Assembly (NCBI RefSeq): GCF_947493735.1
Contig: NZ_CANLSL010000015.1
Location: 1 to 64,000, forward strand
Direction of reading: 5' to 3'
Length of the DNA: 64,000 nt
Source: an uncultured Acinetobacter sp.
GTDB lineage: Bacteria > Pseudomonadota > Gammaproteobacteria > Pseudomonadales > Moraxellaceae
In this document: piece after piece, positions 34,765 through 43,793 of the stretch
Layout: each line of letters begins with the position of its first letter
How positions within the stretch are numbered: position 1 is the stretch's first letter
The notes under the pieces: model-generated
Database searches by the model: none
Told to the model about the DNA's origin: nothing
The model's input: the letters and a program-made list of their open reading frames with translations, nothing else
Translations under genes and position numbers: made by a program

Positions 34765-34964
34765 GATTGCAAATCATTAAAAAATGTCACCTTACTTTAG
34801 CAAGGAAGTCTAGACAATACAAAAGCCAAAACAAATTTAACAACAACACTGCATTCGTCTACATTTTATGCATTAATCGCTGCGTTGATTGTGATTTAAT
34901 ACTTACTTACATTTCCCACATCTTTCTTTCCAAATCTATGAAAGTTGATTTGCACTAAAGATTA

Positions 34965-35230
34965 GGGTCTGTTGACGTTTCACAGATGCTTGCGACAACG
35001 GACGCTTTTTAGACGATACTAGGCATGAATGAGGAAATTTAGCCATTCTAAATGATTCATTCATAACGACGTAGCGTCAAAAAGCATCCTTGTCCCGAAG
35101 GGTTATGGCTAAAATTGCCATAAACTTCGTTATAAAACTTGGCAAGGGAGTGACCATTCCCTGCGTTTCATGCCTCGTTTATGTTATTTTAGCCAATAAC
35201 GCAATGCATGGTTGAAATGTCAACAGACCC
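34965..35230. mobile_element. MITE-like element with 18-19 bp terminal inverted repeats
   Basis: The left end begins GGGTCTGTTGACGTTTCA and the right end is its reverse complement with one mismatch (TGAAATGTCAACAGACCC). TA lies directly outside both ends (34963-34964 and 35231-35232), as for TA-targeting transposons. The 266-bp interior has no long frame and contains further short inverted repeats. It has the size and layout of a non-autonomous transposon moved by a transposase elsewhere. Confidence 0.78.
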
Positions 35231-35266
35231 TAGTAGTAAAACAAAAAATGCGAACATGGAGTTCAT

Positions 35267-36619
35267 ATGCAAAGCAGTTATATGCCGAAATATATCCGCA
35301 AATATCTTATTTTCACTATTGCAGTGTTACCACTGTGCACTTATGCCAAATTAGTTGATTGGCAAGACCCGACACCGAGCGCACTTGCACCATTTAATAA
35401 CAGCGCAAAACAAGTCGCAAACGTCGCCAATGATGATATTTTTATTTATAGCCATGTGCCTCAAGCGATCAAATATACCGATAAGTCAGGTACTCGAAGC
35501 TACAAAAGTGCGCAATATAGCTCGGCTGCACTCGTAGTCAATGCCACACCTGAACAGGTATATAACACTCTAAAAAATTACTCAGGCTATGTCGGACTTT
35601 TTCCCACATTAAAAAAAGCCAAAGTCTTAGAAAGCAATAAAGCAGATACTCTGGCTCAGGAAGAAATCAGCCAAGTGGAATACCGTGTTAGCGTACCAAC
35701 GCCAATCAAGGTCTTGAATTTCAATGAAGATGTGACCTTACAGCACCACTTAACTAAAAACAGCATGAGTTCATTGATTATTGACTCCCCTTTTCCGCAT
35801 GGTATGGGCAAGTTTGAATGGTTCGCACTAGGTAAAAACAAAACTTTAGTCACGCTCACCCATTGGAATGATCTCGATGTGACCAAAGGCTTTCTCATCA
35901 CAACCCTACTCAAAGCCATGCCTGAGATCAAAACAGGGATTCCCTATAGTGCAAATACCTTTGCTTTGGAGGCTTTGAATGAAAAATTTAACGGCAAAGC
36001 CAAAGCGGTAAAACTCAGCGCAGGAAAAATGCCTGAAAAACTAACCACGCTTGCAGAGTATCAACATCTCATTCAACTCAGCAAAAAGACCAAACAACCG
36101 ATTACCTTTGTCCATCGCCCTTACGCCATCGCTTATAAGCATGGCGATGAAGACTTACGCTTTAGCACCAGCTATCAATATTTCTCTGCAAAAAGTGACA
36201 AATCAAAACAACTACTTTCACCCAATGTCTTTAAAACTTTGTTTAGTAATCAGGTGAAAAGCGCCAAACTAATTCAAAATCAAGATCAATTGAAATCACA
36301 AGATGCGATCTATGATATTCGGGTCGGATTGGGTGTGATTAATATTCCATTTAGCTCACGGATTCGTTTTGTTGATCTTGCGGAGAATCAAGTCGATATG
36401 TATGCGGTGGGCGGTGACGTCAAGTTTATGAAGTCACGCATGTCGGTCAAAGACTTTGGCTCAGGCTCAGTCTGGAAAATCACTGCTGCAGGTAAAATCG
36501 ACGATGATGCGCCATTCTTACTCCGAGCAATGCGTAGCCTGCCTTATCATGATGTGTTGCCATCCGCTTCAATGGCAAGCGTGGTCAGTGCCAAAGCCGA
36601 AACAAAACTTGGACTATAA
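35267..36619 (+). CDS. Secreted protein with two SRPBCC/START-like domains
   Basis: This 450-residue protein begins with a basic stretch and a hydrophobic segment (LIFTIAVLPLCTYA) that looks like a signal peptide cleaved near residue 27. Residues ~80-235 resemble an SRPBCC/polyketide-cyclase-type lipid-binding domain (ALVVNATPEQVYNTLKNYSGYVGLFPTL). Residues ~300-450 repeat the same strand order with weak similarity (IYDIRVGLGVINIPF matches VEYRVSVPTPIKVL), which suggests an internal duplication. A periplasmic binding or carrier role is plausible but unproven. GGAG precedes the ATG by five bases. The MITE lies 37 bp upstream and may affect its promoter. Confidence 0.7.
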   Translation: MQSSYMPKYIRKYLIFTIAVLPLCTYAKLVDWQDPTPSALAPFNNSAKQVANVANDDIFIYSHVPQAIKYTDKSGTRSYKSAQYSSAALVVNATPEQVYNTLKNYSGYVGLFPTLKKAKVLESNKADTLAQEEISQVEYRVSVPTPIKVLNFNEDVTLQHHLTKNSMSSLIIDSPFPHGMGKFEWFALGKNKTLVTLTHWNDLDVTKGFLITTLLKAMPEIKTGIPYSANTFALEALNEKFNGKAKAVKLSAGKMPEKLTTLAEYQHLIQLSKKTKQPITFVHRPYAIAYKHGDEDLRFSTSYQYFSAKSDKSKQLLSPNVFKTLFSNQVKSAKLIQNQDQLKSQDAIYDIRVGLGVINIPFSSRIRFVDLAENQVDMYAVGGDVKFMKSRMSVKDFGSGSVWKITAAGKIDDDAPFLLRAMRSLPYHDVLPSASMASVVSAKAETKLGL

Positions 36620-36654
36620 CCATTTTGTGAATTTATTTGGTAAATTTTAAGCAC

Positions 36655-36688
36655 AACAAAAACCACATATCTCAAAAGATTGCGGTTT
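36655..36688 (-). terminator. Terminator of the tRNA-Arg/tRNA-Ser transcript
   Basis: On the minus strand AAACCGCAATCT pairs with AGATATGTGGTTT (one bulge) and is followed by TTTGTT. It lies just downstream of the last tRNA-Arg. Confidence 0.6.
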
Positions 36689-36720
36689 AATTTTCAGCAT
36701 TTTATTGGATTAAAAAATAA

Positions 36721-36797
36721 TGGTGCGCTCAGAGAGATTCGAACTCCCGACCCCTTAGTTCGTAGCCAAGTGCTCTATCCAGCTGAGCTATGAGCGC
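36721..36797 (-). tRNA. tRNA-Arg (ACG), copy 1
   Basis: The minus strand gives a 77-nt tRNA with acceptor GCGCTCA/TGAGCGC, D arm AGCTCAGCTGGATAGAGC, anticodon arm CTTGG-CTACGAA-CTAAG (anticodon ACG, normally edited to ICG by TadA), T arm GGGAG-TTCGAAT-CTCTC and an encoded CCA. It is identical by eye to the other two copies. Confidence 0.96.
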
Positions 36798-36905
36798 ATT
36801 AAGTGTGGGCATTATACGGATTTTTTAGAGTTTGCATAGCTTTATTCAAGGGCTATCCACTTAAGTGCTTAATTCATATGCAAATATTCATAAAAATTTA
36901 AGCGC

Positions 36906-36937
36906 AAAAAAAACCACTCATCATGCGATTGCGGTTT
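36906..36937 (-). terminator. Terminator-like hairpin between tRNA-Arg copies
   Basis: On the minus strand AAACCGC...ATC pairs with GAT...GTGGTTT, and a T run (TTTTTT) follows. It closely resembles the hairpin after copy 1 and shares GATTGCGGTTTAAT with it, so tRNA and terminator seem to have duplicated together. Confidence 0.5.
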
Positions 36938-37004
36938 AATCAGTTTCATCTTCGATCAATTTTAACTTAAAAGTCTTAACTTAAAAATCTAAACATCAAA
37001 TGAA

Positions 37005-37081
37005 TGGTGCGCTCAGAGAGATTCGAACTCCCGACCCCTTAGTTCGTAGCCAAGTGCTCTATCCAGCTGAGCTATGAGCGC
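37005..37081 (-). tRNA. tRNA-Arg (ACG), copy 2
   Basis: Same 77-nt sequence and ACG anticodon as the neighbouring copies, with encoded CCA. It is 207 bp from copy 1, with a terminator-like hairpin between them. Confidence 0.96.
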
Positions 37082-37125
37082 ATTTCAAAATAATGTAGAC
37101 AGACTTGGATCAATGCAATGATTGA

Positions 37126-37202
37126 TGGTGCGCTCAGAGAGATTCGAACTCCCGACCCCTTAGTTCGTAGCCAAGTGCTCTATCCAGCTGAGCTATGAGC
37201 GC
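37126..37202 (-). tRNA. tRNA-Arg (ACG), copy 3
   Basis: Same 77-nt sequence and ACG anticodon as the other two copies, with encoded CCA. It is 44 bp from copy 2 with no hairpin between them, so copies 2 and 3 and the upstream tRNA-Ser are probably one transcript. Confidence 0.96.
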
Positions 37203-37231
37203 ATCAGGTCATGTCAAAAACATTATCTCGT

Positions 37232-37323
37232 TGGCGGTGAGAGAGGGATTCGAACCCTCGGTGAGCTATAAAACCCACACTTCCTTAGCAGGGAAGCACC
37301 TTCGGCCACTCGGACATCTCACC
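37232..37323 (-). tRNA. tRNA-Ser (GCT)
   Basis: The minus strand gives a 92-nt class II tRNA with acceptor GGTGAGA/TCTCACC, discriminator G, encoded CCA, anticodon arm CTTCC-CTGCTAA-GGAAG (anticodon GCT), and the long variable arm expected of tRNA-Ser. It is the first gene of the tRNA cluster on the minus strand and is divergent from rnr. Confidence 0.96.
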
Positions 37324-37551
37324 GTAACGAGGTCGCCATAATACAAACTAAATGCGTCCGCATCAAGTACTGCAATGCTTTTTTTTAAGTTTCAAGCAAC
37401 TTCGCCACTCCTTTTGCGCAATTAATCATCGCCAAACGATCAAATTATTTTGGTCATGATCTTGCAATCAAATTTCACACAAAGCGCAACCGACAATATG
37501 CTAAACTCTTGCTCGATATACAGATTTTGATGAGATGCGTGGGTATATATC

Positions 37552-40104
37552 ATGATAAAAAAATGGAACGATCCCGAAGCCTTACTCGAGTCACAGCGTT
37601 ATGACAACCCGATTCCAAGCCGAACGCTGATCTCCTCACACATTGAGCAAGCAGAACAAGGTCTAAGCTACGACGATCTTGCAGAAAAATTCGCCTTAAA
37701 TAGTGATGACAATCTCGAAGCCTTACGCCGTCGTCTTGGCGCAATGGTGCGTGATGGGCAGTTGCTACGTATCGGTCAGACTTATCAGCTATGCAATGAT
37801 GATCAAGAGTTTGATGCCACCGTGGAAATAAATCATCGTGGTCAAGGCTTTGCGGTGATTAAAGATCATCATGATTTGGTACTGACAGAGCGTGAACTTC
37901 GCCTCGTGTTTCATGGTGATCGTATCCGTGTACGTCCGACCAGTATTGATCGTCGTGGTAAGCAACAAGGCTTTATTACCGAAGTCATTAAACATCAAGT
38001 GCAACAAATCATCGGTGAGCTGTGCGAGCATGAAGGTGAGTTTTTTATTCAACCGAATACGCCAAATACGCATCAACCAATTACCTTAGAAAAAGAATTG
38101 GTAGAACATGCCAGCCTAAAAATTGGCGATGCGGTGCGTATTGCCATTGATGATTATCCAACCCGTGAAGAATTCGCCACAGGGCATGTGATCAAGTCGA
38201 TGGCGGACCACGCCGATACGCAAATCATTATTCCTGCGACCATTTTGGAATATGGCTTGCCCTATGAATTCCCTGATGAAGTGGTAAAAGAAGCCGAAAG
38301 CTACAAAGAACCTTCGGCAAAAGATCGCAAAGGTCGCATTGACCTGCGAGATTTACCCTTAGTCACCATTGATGGTGAAGACGCTCGAGATTTCGATGAT
38401 GCCGTTTTTGCAGAAAAACGTGCAGGCGGTGGCTACCGTGTGGTGGTGGCGATTGCCGATGTCAGCCACTATGTCAAAGTCGATCAACCGCTCGATGAAG
38501 AAGCACAGCAACGTGGTACGTCGGTGTATTTCCCGCATTATGTCTTGCCGATGCTCCCTGAAGCCCTCTCCAATGGTTTATGCTCACTCAATCCACACGT
38601 AGATCGCCTATGTATGGTCTGCGATTTGATCCTTTCCCGCACTGGTCGAGTCACGGGTTATGAGTTTTACCCATCAGTGATGCATTCCAAAGCTCGTCTA
38701 ACCTATACGGAAGTCGCAGACTACTTATCAGGACATACCAAAGCCATTCCTGATGATAAGACGATTCATAAATCAATCAATACACTGTTCCAACTTTATC
38801 AAACCTTGCTGAATCTACGCCAAGAGCGCCATGCGATGGAGTTTGAAACTGTTGAAACTTATATGACTTTTGATGATAAAGGTGCGATTCAGCAGATTCT
38901 GCCTCGTACACGTAACGATGCACATCGCCTGATCGAAGAATGTATGCTCCTTGCCAATGTTGCCGCCGCAGATTTTGCCTTAAAACAAGATGTACCTGTG
39001 CTGTACCGTGTGCATGAGCCACCTGAGTTTTCACGTATTCAGAAAGTCCGTGATTTTGTCAAATTGCTCGGTTTAAATTTCCCTGAACAGCCAACCCAAG
39101 CCGATTATCAGCGTGTCATCGAAGCGACTAAAGATCGTGTTGATGCCACCAGTATTCATTCGGTATTACTGCGCTCGATGATGCAAGCCTATTACAGTCC
39201 GAAAAATGCAGGACATTACGGCTTGGCGTATGAAGCATACACTCACTTTACCTCGCCTATTCGTCGTTACCCTGATTTACTTCTACATCGTGCGATTAAA
39301 GCCAAATTGGCAAGTAAGCCTTATCCGCTACAAGGCGCATCACTGGACGCCGCAGGCGAGCATTATTCACAGACCGAACGCCGTGCCGATGAAGCCTCTC
39401 GTGATGTGACCAGTTGGCTAAAATGCCACTATATGCAACAGCATATCGGTGAAGAATTCGATGGCGTGATCACCACTGTGACTGATTTTGGTTTATTTAT
39501 CACGCTGAAAGACTTGTATGTCGATGGCATGATCCATATCAGTCAGTTGGGCGATGATTATTTTGTTTATGATGCGCCATTGCAACGCTTAGTCGGTCAA
39601 CATCATGGACGTACTTTTGCATTGGGTGACACCATTAAAATCAAAGTCGCTCAGGTGAATTTGGAAGAACGCAAAATTGATTTTGATTTGGTCAAACAAC
39701 TGACCAGTGAAGGTCGTGCGGTGCGTAGCCGTGCGCCACGAAGCAATCGTGCTGATACTAATAATGCAAGTAATCACTCAACTGGCGAAAATCAAAATAG
39801 TAAGCGTCCGACACGTTCAAAATCACCTAGTAATGCAAACGGTAGCAATCCGACAAGTGCTAGACCAAGTACTACACGCCGTAAAAAACCTGTGTCAGAA
39901 GTCTTGCCAAATCTGGAAACAACCGACAAAGCAGAAAAAGATTTAGAACAAATCTTTGAGCAACCAACTGATAAAAAGCCGAAGAAGAAAAAGGCAAAAA
40001 AATCAGATGGCGATGCCGCAAAAGCGAAGTCGAAAAAAAAAGCCAAAGCCAAAAAATCGACCAAGAAAGCCAAAAAGTCGAATGCGAAGGCAAGAGAGGA
40101 ATAA
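37552..40104 (+). CDS. rnr: Ribonuclease R
   Basis: RNase R is a processive 3'-to-5' exoribonuclease that degrades structured RNA and takes part in trans-translation quality control. The 850-residue protein has an N-terminal winged-helix region (~20-75), cold-shock domains (~85-230), the RNB catalytic domain with the Asp cluster DGEDARDFDDAV (~273), an S1 domain (GVITTVTDFGLFITL, ~640-720) and a long low-complexity tail rich in Lys, Ala and Ser (~725-850), as in other RNase R proteins. A terminator follows 26 bp after the stop. Confidence 0.96.
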   Translation: MIKKWNDPEALLESQRYDNPIPSRTLISSHIEQAEQGLSYDDLAEKFALNSDDNLEALRRRLGAMVRDGQLLRIGQTYQLCNDDQEFDATVEINHRGQGFAVIKDHHDLVLTERELRLVFHGDRIRVRPTSIDRRGKQQGFITEVIKHQVQQIIGELCEHEGEFFIQPNTPNTHQPITLEKELVEHASLKIGDAVRIAIDDYPTREEFATGHVIKSMADHADTQIIIPATILEYGLPYEFPDEVVKEAESYKEPSAKDRKGRIDLRDLPLVTIDGEDARDFDDAVFAEKRAGGGYRVVVAIADVSHYVKVDQPLDEEAQQRGTSVYFPHYVLPMLPEALSNGLCSLNPHVDRLCMVCDLILSRTGRVTGYEFYPSVMHSKARLTYTEVADYLSGHTKAIPDDKTIHKSINTLFQLYQTLLNLRQERHAMEFETVETYMTFDDKGAIQQILPRTRNDAHRLIEECMLLANVAAADFALKQDVPVLYRVHEPPEFSRIQKVRDFVKLLGLNFPEQPTQADYQRVIEATKDRVDATSIHSVLLRSMMQAYYSPKNAGHYGLAYEAYTHFTSPIRRYPDLLLHRAIKAKLASKPYPLQGASLDAAGEHYSQTERRADEASRDVTSWLKCHYMQQHIGEEFDGVITTVTDFGLFITLKDLYVDGMIHISQLGDDYFVYDAPLQRLVGQHHGRTFALGDTIKIKVAQVNLEERKIDFDLVKQLTSEGRAVRSRAPRSNRADTNNASNHSTGENQNSKRPTRSKSPSNANGSNPTSARPSTTRRKKPVSEVLPNLETTDKAEKDLEQIFEQPTDKKPKKKKAKKSDGDAAKAKSKKKAKAKKSTKKAKKSNAKAREE

Positions 40105-40126
40105 TCCTTTCTGAAGTGTGCACACT

Positions 40127-40154
40127 AAAAAGCGAGCCATGGCTCGCTTTTTTA
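40127..40154 (+). terminator. Rho-independent terminator after rnr
   Basis: The stem AGCGAGCC/GGCTCGCT (40131-40148) is flanked by an A run on the left and T6 on the right. It can act for rnr and for the convergent pirin gene. Confidence 0.9.
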
Positions 40155-40183
40155 ATTCTCAAATTATTCGCTTGATTTAAAAC

Positions 40184-40870
40184 TCAAGGCAAATTAAACC
40201 AAATCATTTGACTGTCTTCACTCGCTTGAATCACCTCATTTTCCTCAAAGACTAAGGCATCACCCGCTTTCACCGTATGCTCACCGATGTTCACTTCACC
40301 TTTGATCAGATGCACATAGTTCACTCGTTTTACCTCATCCACATTTAGGCTTTGCCCTGCGTGTAACATAGCACTGCGAATTTCAGCATTTTGGCGGATT
40401 TGCATCAGCGCTTGATCGTTTGTTCCAGCAATCAAATGCCATTGGTTTGGCGCATCATTCGGGTCGCACGCCACTTGTTGATAGGTCGGCTCGGCATCTT
40501 GTACATTCGGAATGACCCAAATCTGGAGCAAATGCACCGCTTCATCATAACGGTTCATTTCACTGTGCCGCACACCAGTGCCTGCGCTCATCAGTTGCCA
40601 TTCGCCTGCTTTGATATCACCTTCATTGCCCATGCTGTCTTTATGCGAAATTGTACCTGAAAGCACACAGGTCAGGATTTCCATATTGTCATGCGGATGG
40701 GTGCCAAAGCCTTGATTTCCTGCGATATGGTCATCGTTAATAACCCGCAGTGCGCTGACACCCATATATTTGGGGTCGTGCCAACTGCCAAAAGAAAAGC
40801 TATGTCGAGTGTCCAACCAACCTGCTTGGACATGTCCACGATCTTGACTGCGATGGAGATAGGCTTGCAT
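40184..40870 (-). CDS. Pirin family protein (YhhW-like)
   Basis: Pirins are bicupin metalloproteins; some, such as E. coli YhhW, act as quercetinases. The ~228-residue protein has DTRHSFSFGSWHDPKYMG, the metal ligands in GTHPHDNMEILTCVLSG (two His and a Glu) and MSAGTGVRHSEMN with a further His. The C-terminal cupin is shorter, as in YhhW. The ATG at 40870 has GGTGA five bases upstream; a GTG four codons earlier is possible. The natural substrate is not known from sequence. Confidence 0.9.
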   Translation of the reverse strand: MQAYLHRSQDRGHVQAGWLDTRHSFSFGSWHDPKYMGVSALRVINDDHIAGNQGFGTHPHDNMEILTCVLSGTISHKDSMGNEGDIKAGEWQLMSAGTGVRHSEMNRYDEAVHLLQIWVIPNVQDAEPTYQQVACDPNDAPNQWHLIAGTNDQALMQIRQNAEIRSAMLHAGQSLNVDEVKRVNYVHLIKGEVNIGEHTVKAGDALVFEENEVIQASEDSQMIWFNLP

Positions 40871-41006
40871 AGGATTCACCAATATTAATTATCTCTAACT
40901 ATAATTATATATTAATTAATTTTTATTAATATTACAAAATCAACATACATTGTCTTGTATTTAGAACACTGCAACAATTGCCTGAAAACTATCAACAACT
41001 CTTTAG

Positions 41007-41455
41007 CTAATCACTAAAAGAAAAGCAGAATCGTACTTTTTCTTTGGCTTGAATCGGATCTTTAGTTTTTGGAATAATGAGCTTTTCATCATAGATCATA
41101 CGGCGAATATCATCATCTCGCACGCTTCCATGTAGGCGTTGCACACTTGGTGCATCAATCACTTGGTAGACTGCACTTTTGAATAGCTGTCCTTGACCAA
41201 GCTCATCAAAATATTAGATTCGATTTTGATTTCGCCACAGCGTGCCTTTTTGCCAAATGTCATACTTCACATCTGCAAACTTGTGCCACCATATTGGCTA
41301 TGTTGATCTATTTGATAGATCCTCGGTTCTTGATCGCCTCGAAGCAACGCCCAAATCATCAGCAAGGCAAATAGCACAGTCACTGCCAAAATGATTTGCA
41401 CCACACGAATCGTCCATAGCCCAGATTTACTATAAGGTTGATTCGGTTGCTTCAT
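41007..41455 (-). pseudogene. Decayed small membrane-protein gene
   Basis: From ATG 41455 the frame encodes MKQPNQPYSKSGLWTIRV with a membrane segment (VQIILAVTVLFALLMIWALL) and stops at 41267. A different frame then takes over near 41285 (FADVKYDIWQKGTLWRNQNRI), hits TAA near 41215, and continues after it as YFDELGQGQLFKSAVYQVID and on to a stop at 41007. The pieces join into one protein of about 145 residues if one indel and one nonsense change are reversed. I do not recognise the family. Confidence 0.65.
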
Positions 41456-41491
41456 ATGAATGCTCTACATTTGATCACTCATAAAATAGCA

Positions 41492-41525
41492 TAAAAAAAC
41501 CGACTTCTTTCGAAATCGGTTTTTG
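41492..41525 (-). terminator. Rho-independent terminator after typA
   Basis: AAAACCGA (41497-41504) pairs with TCGGTTTT (41517-41524), with a T run on the minus-strand side. It lies 34 bp past the typA stop. Confidence 0.8.
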
Positions 41526-41558
41526 TCGCTCCGCAGAGCAAGAAACTTAAAACGTCAA

Positions 41559-43394
41559 TTAGCTACGTGAAGCACGTTTACGATCATTTTCCGTTAAGAA
41601 TTTTTTACGGATACGGATCGACTTTGGCGTTACTTCAACTAGCTCATCATCTTCAATGAATTCTAGTGCTTGCTCAAGCGTGTATTCAATCGCAGGTGTC
41701 AAAGTCAACGCATCATCTGTACCAGATGCACGGACGTTAGTCAGCTGTTTTGCCTTCGTTGGGTTCACAACCATATCGTCAGAGCGAGAGTTGATCCCTA
41801 CGATCATGCCTTCATATACTTCAAGCTGTGGCTTAGCAAATAGACGACCACGATCTTGTAGCGTAAATAGTGCATACCCCAAGCAAGTACCTTGTACCAT
41901 TGAGATCAACACACCATTTTGACGTTTTGCAACAGTACCTTGCTTCGCATCACCATAATGAGAGAAGCTTGACGTCATGATCCCTGTACCAGAAGTCATG
42001 GTTAAGAACTCTGAACGGAAACCGATCAAACCACGAGATGGGACAGTTGCCTCGATACGGATACGACCTTTACCGTCAACTTCCATATTGGTGAGTTCGC
42101 CTTTACGGTGACCCATTTGCTCCATGACAGAACCTTGATGTTGCTCTTCGACATCAAAAGTCACGTTTTCATATGGCTCTTGTTTAACACCATTTTCTTC
42201 TTTCATGATCACTTGCGGACGAGATACACCCATCTCAAAGCCTTCACGGCGCATATTTTCAATCAATACTGAAAGGTGAAGTTCACCACGACCAGATACT
42301 TTGAAACGATCAGGGCTGTCCGTATCTTCTACACGAAGTGCCACGTTGTGGATCAATTCACGGTCAAGACGTTCACGGATATTACGTGAAGTCACGAACT
42401 TACCTTCTTTACCGGCAAACGGTGAATTGTTCACTTGGAAAGTCATCGAAACTGTTGGTTCATCTACAGACAATGGTGGCAATGCTTCAACATTTTTTGG
42501 ATCACAGATCGTATCAGAGATGTTGAGCTCATCAATACCAGTGATACATACAATGTCACCCGCAGATGCTTCTTCCACATCAATACGCTCAAGACCGTGA
42601 TAACCCATGATCTTTAAGATACGACCGTTACGTGTTTTGCCTTCTTTGTCGATCACAGTCACTGGTGTGTTCAATTTCACTGAACCACGTTGGATACGAC
42701 CAACACCGATAACACCCACGAAGCTGTTATAGTCAAGTGATGAAATCTGCATTTGGAATGGACCATTAACATCGACCGCAGGCGGTTCAACGATATCAAC
42801 GATAGTTTCAAATAGCGGCGTCATGTCTTCTGCAAGTTCTTCAGGCGAAGGACCTGCAACACCACGTAGACCAGAAGCATACACGATTGGGAAGTCCAAT
42901 TGCTCATCTGTCGCACCCAAGTTATCAAACAAGTCAAATACTTGATCAATTACCCAGTCTGGACGCGCACTTGGTTTATCTACTTTGTTGATAATTACGA
43001 TTGGCTTCAAACCACGTGCAAAGGCTTTTTGCGTCACAAAACGTGTTTGTGGCATTGGACCTTCTTGCGAATCAACAAGAAGTAATACGCAGTCTACCAT
43101 CGACATGACACGTTCCACTTCACCACCGAAGTCGGCGTGTCCTGGGGTGTCCACGATGTTGATACGATATGTGGTATCAGTACGTTTATCCAACCATGAA
43201 ATCGCTGTATTCTTTGCAAGAATGGTAATCCCACGCTCGCTTTCTAGCGCATTTGAATCCATGACACGCTCAATCTCACCTGCACGATCACCGAGAGCAC
43301 CTGATTGTTGGAGTAGTTTATCAACCAATGTTGTTTTACCGTGGTCGACGTGCGCAATGATTGCGATGTTGCGAAGATTTTTAATATCTGACAT
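41559..43394 (-). CDS. typA: Ribosome-associated GTPase TypA/BipA
   Basis: BipA is a translational GTPase related to EF-G that helps 50S assembly and stress or cold adaptation. The 611-residue length is normal. G-domain motifs are AHVDHGKTTL (G1), ERGITI (G2 area), DTPGHADFGGEVERV (G3), NKVDKPSARPDW (G4) and the YASGLRG (G5) region. EF-G-like domains and the BipA-specific C-terminal domain (GLIGFRSEFLTMTSGTG) follow. It is monocistronic with its own terminator and divergent from rsmC. Confidence 0.97.
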   Translation of the reverse strand: MSDIKNLRNIAIIAHVDHGKTTLVDKLLQQSGALGDRAGEIERVMDSNALESERGITILAKNTAISWLDKRTDTTYRINIVDTPGHADFGGEVERVMSMVDCVLLLVDSQEGPMPQTRFVTQKAFARGLKPIVIINKVDKPSARPDWVIDQVFDLFDNLGATDEQLDFPIVYASGLRGVAGPSPEELAEDMTPLFETIVDIVEPPAVDVNGPFQMQISSLDYNSFVGVIGVGRIQRGSVKLNTPVTVIDKEGKTRNGRILKIMGYHGLERIDVEEASAGDIVCITGIDELNISDTICDPKNVEALPPLSVDEPTVSMTFQVNNSPFAGKEGKFVTSRNIRERLDRELIHNVALRVEDTDSPDRFKVSGRGELHLSVLIENMRREGFEMGVSRPQVIMKEENGVKQEPYENVTFDVEEQHQGSVMEQMGHRKGELTNMEVDGKGRIRIEATVPSRGLIGFRSEFLTMTSGTGIMTSSFSHYGDAKQGTVAKRQNGVLISMVQGTCLGYALFTLQDRGRLFAKPQLEVYEGMIVGINSRSDDMVVNPTKAKQLTNVRASGTDDALTLTPAIEYTLEQALEFIEDDELVEVTPKSIRIRKKFLTENDRKRASRS

Positions 43395-43793
43395 GGAAAA
43401 ATGCTACTAAAAAATTTGAGGACAAATTATACAGCAAAAGCCTAACATTGAGTAGTGACAGTTTGACGACAAATCCTCTAAGATTTTTTTATTTATTTCT
43501 TTTTAAAAATCAAAACACTTCTTAAATTTTATACAATTCAAGTTATTCCATTGCATAAAATGATTGGTTTTTTTATTGCAATCAGCTGACAGATTTTATC
43601 CAATTTTAAGCCATTTATCAGGCAAATCAGTCTGATTAACAGCGATCAAACACCTCTGCAAAATAGCCCTTTATCTTTTTTTATTTGCCTTATTGGTCGA
43701 GTCGATTAAAATAGTCGCCTTTTTTAAAATTGTTAATTGTTCATTTCAAAGAACTGATTAGCGCCACCCAATATTTGCAAATGAGTATCGCCA
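43395..43793. promoter_or_regulatory. Divergent typA-rsmC intergenic region
   Basis: This 399-bp A+T-rich stretch has no credible frame. A TATAAT box lies on the minus strand at 43431-43426, about 32 bp before the typA start, but I see no good -35 box at the right spacing. Nothing else stands out. Confidence 0.3.

Noticed and set aside
34965-35230. Reading the inverted-repeat segment as a small regulatory RNA gene
   Set aside because: The terminal repeats with TA on both sides fit a transposable element better, and no promoter or terminator layout for an RNA gene is evident.
36721-37202. Three evenly similar repeats that could suggest a CRISPR array
   Set aside because: The repeats are 77-nt complete tRNA-Arg genes, far longer than CRISPR repeats, with unequal spacers and no cas genes.
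42985-43410. A 141-codon plus-strand frame antisense to typA
   Set aside because: It mirrors the conserved TypA G domain in another frame and has Ser/Arg-rich shadow composition.
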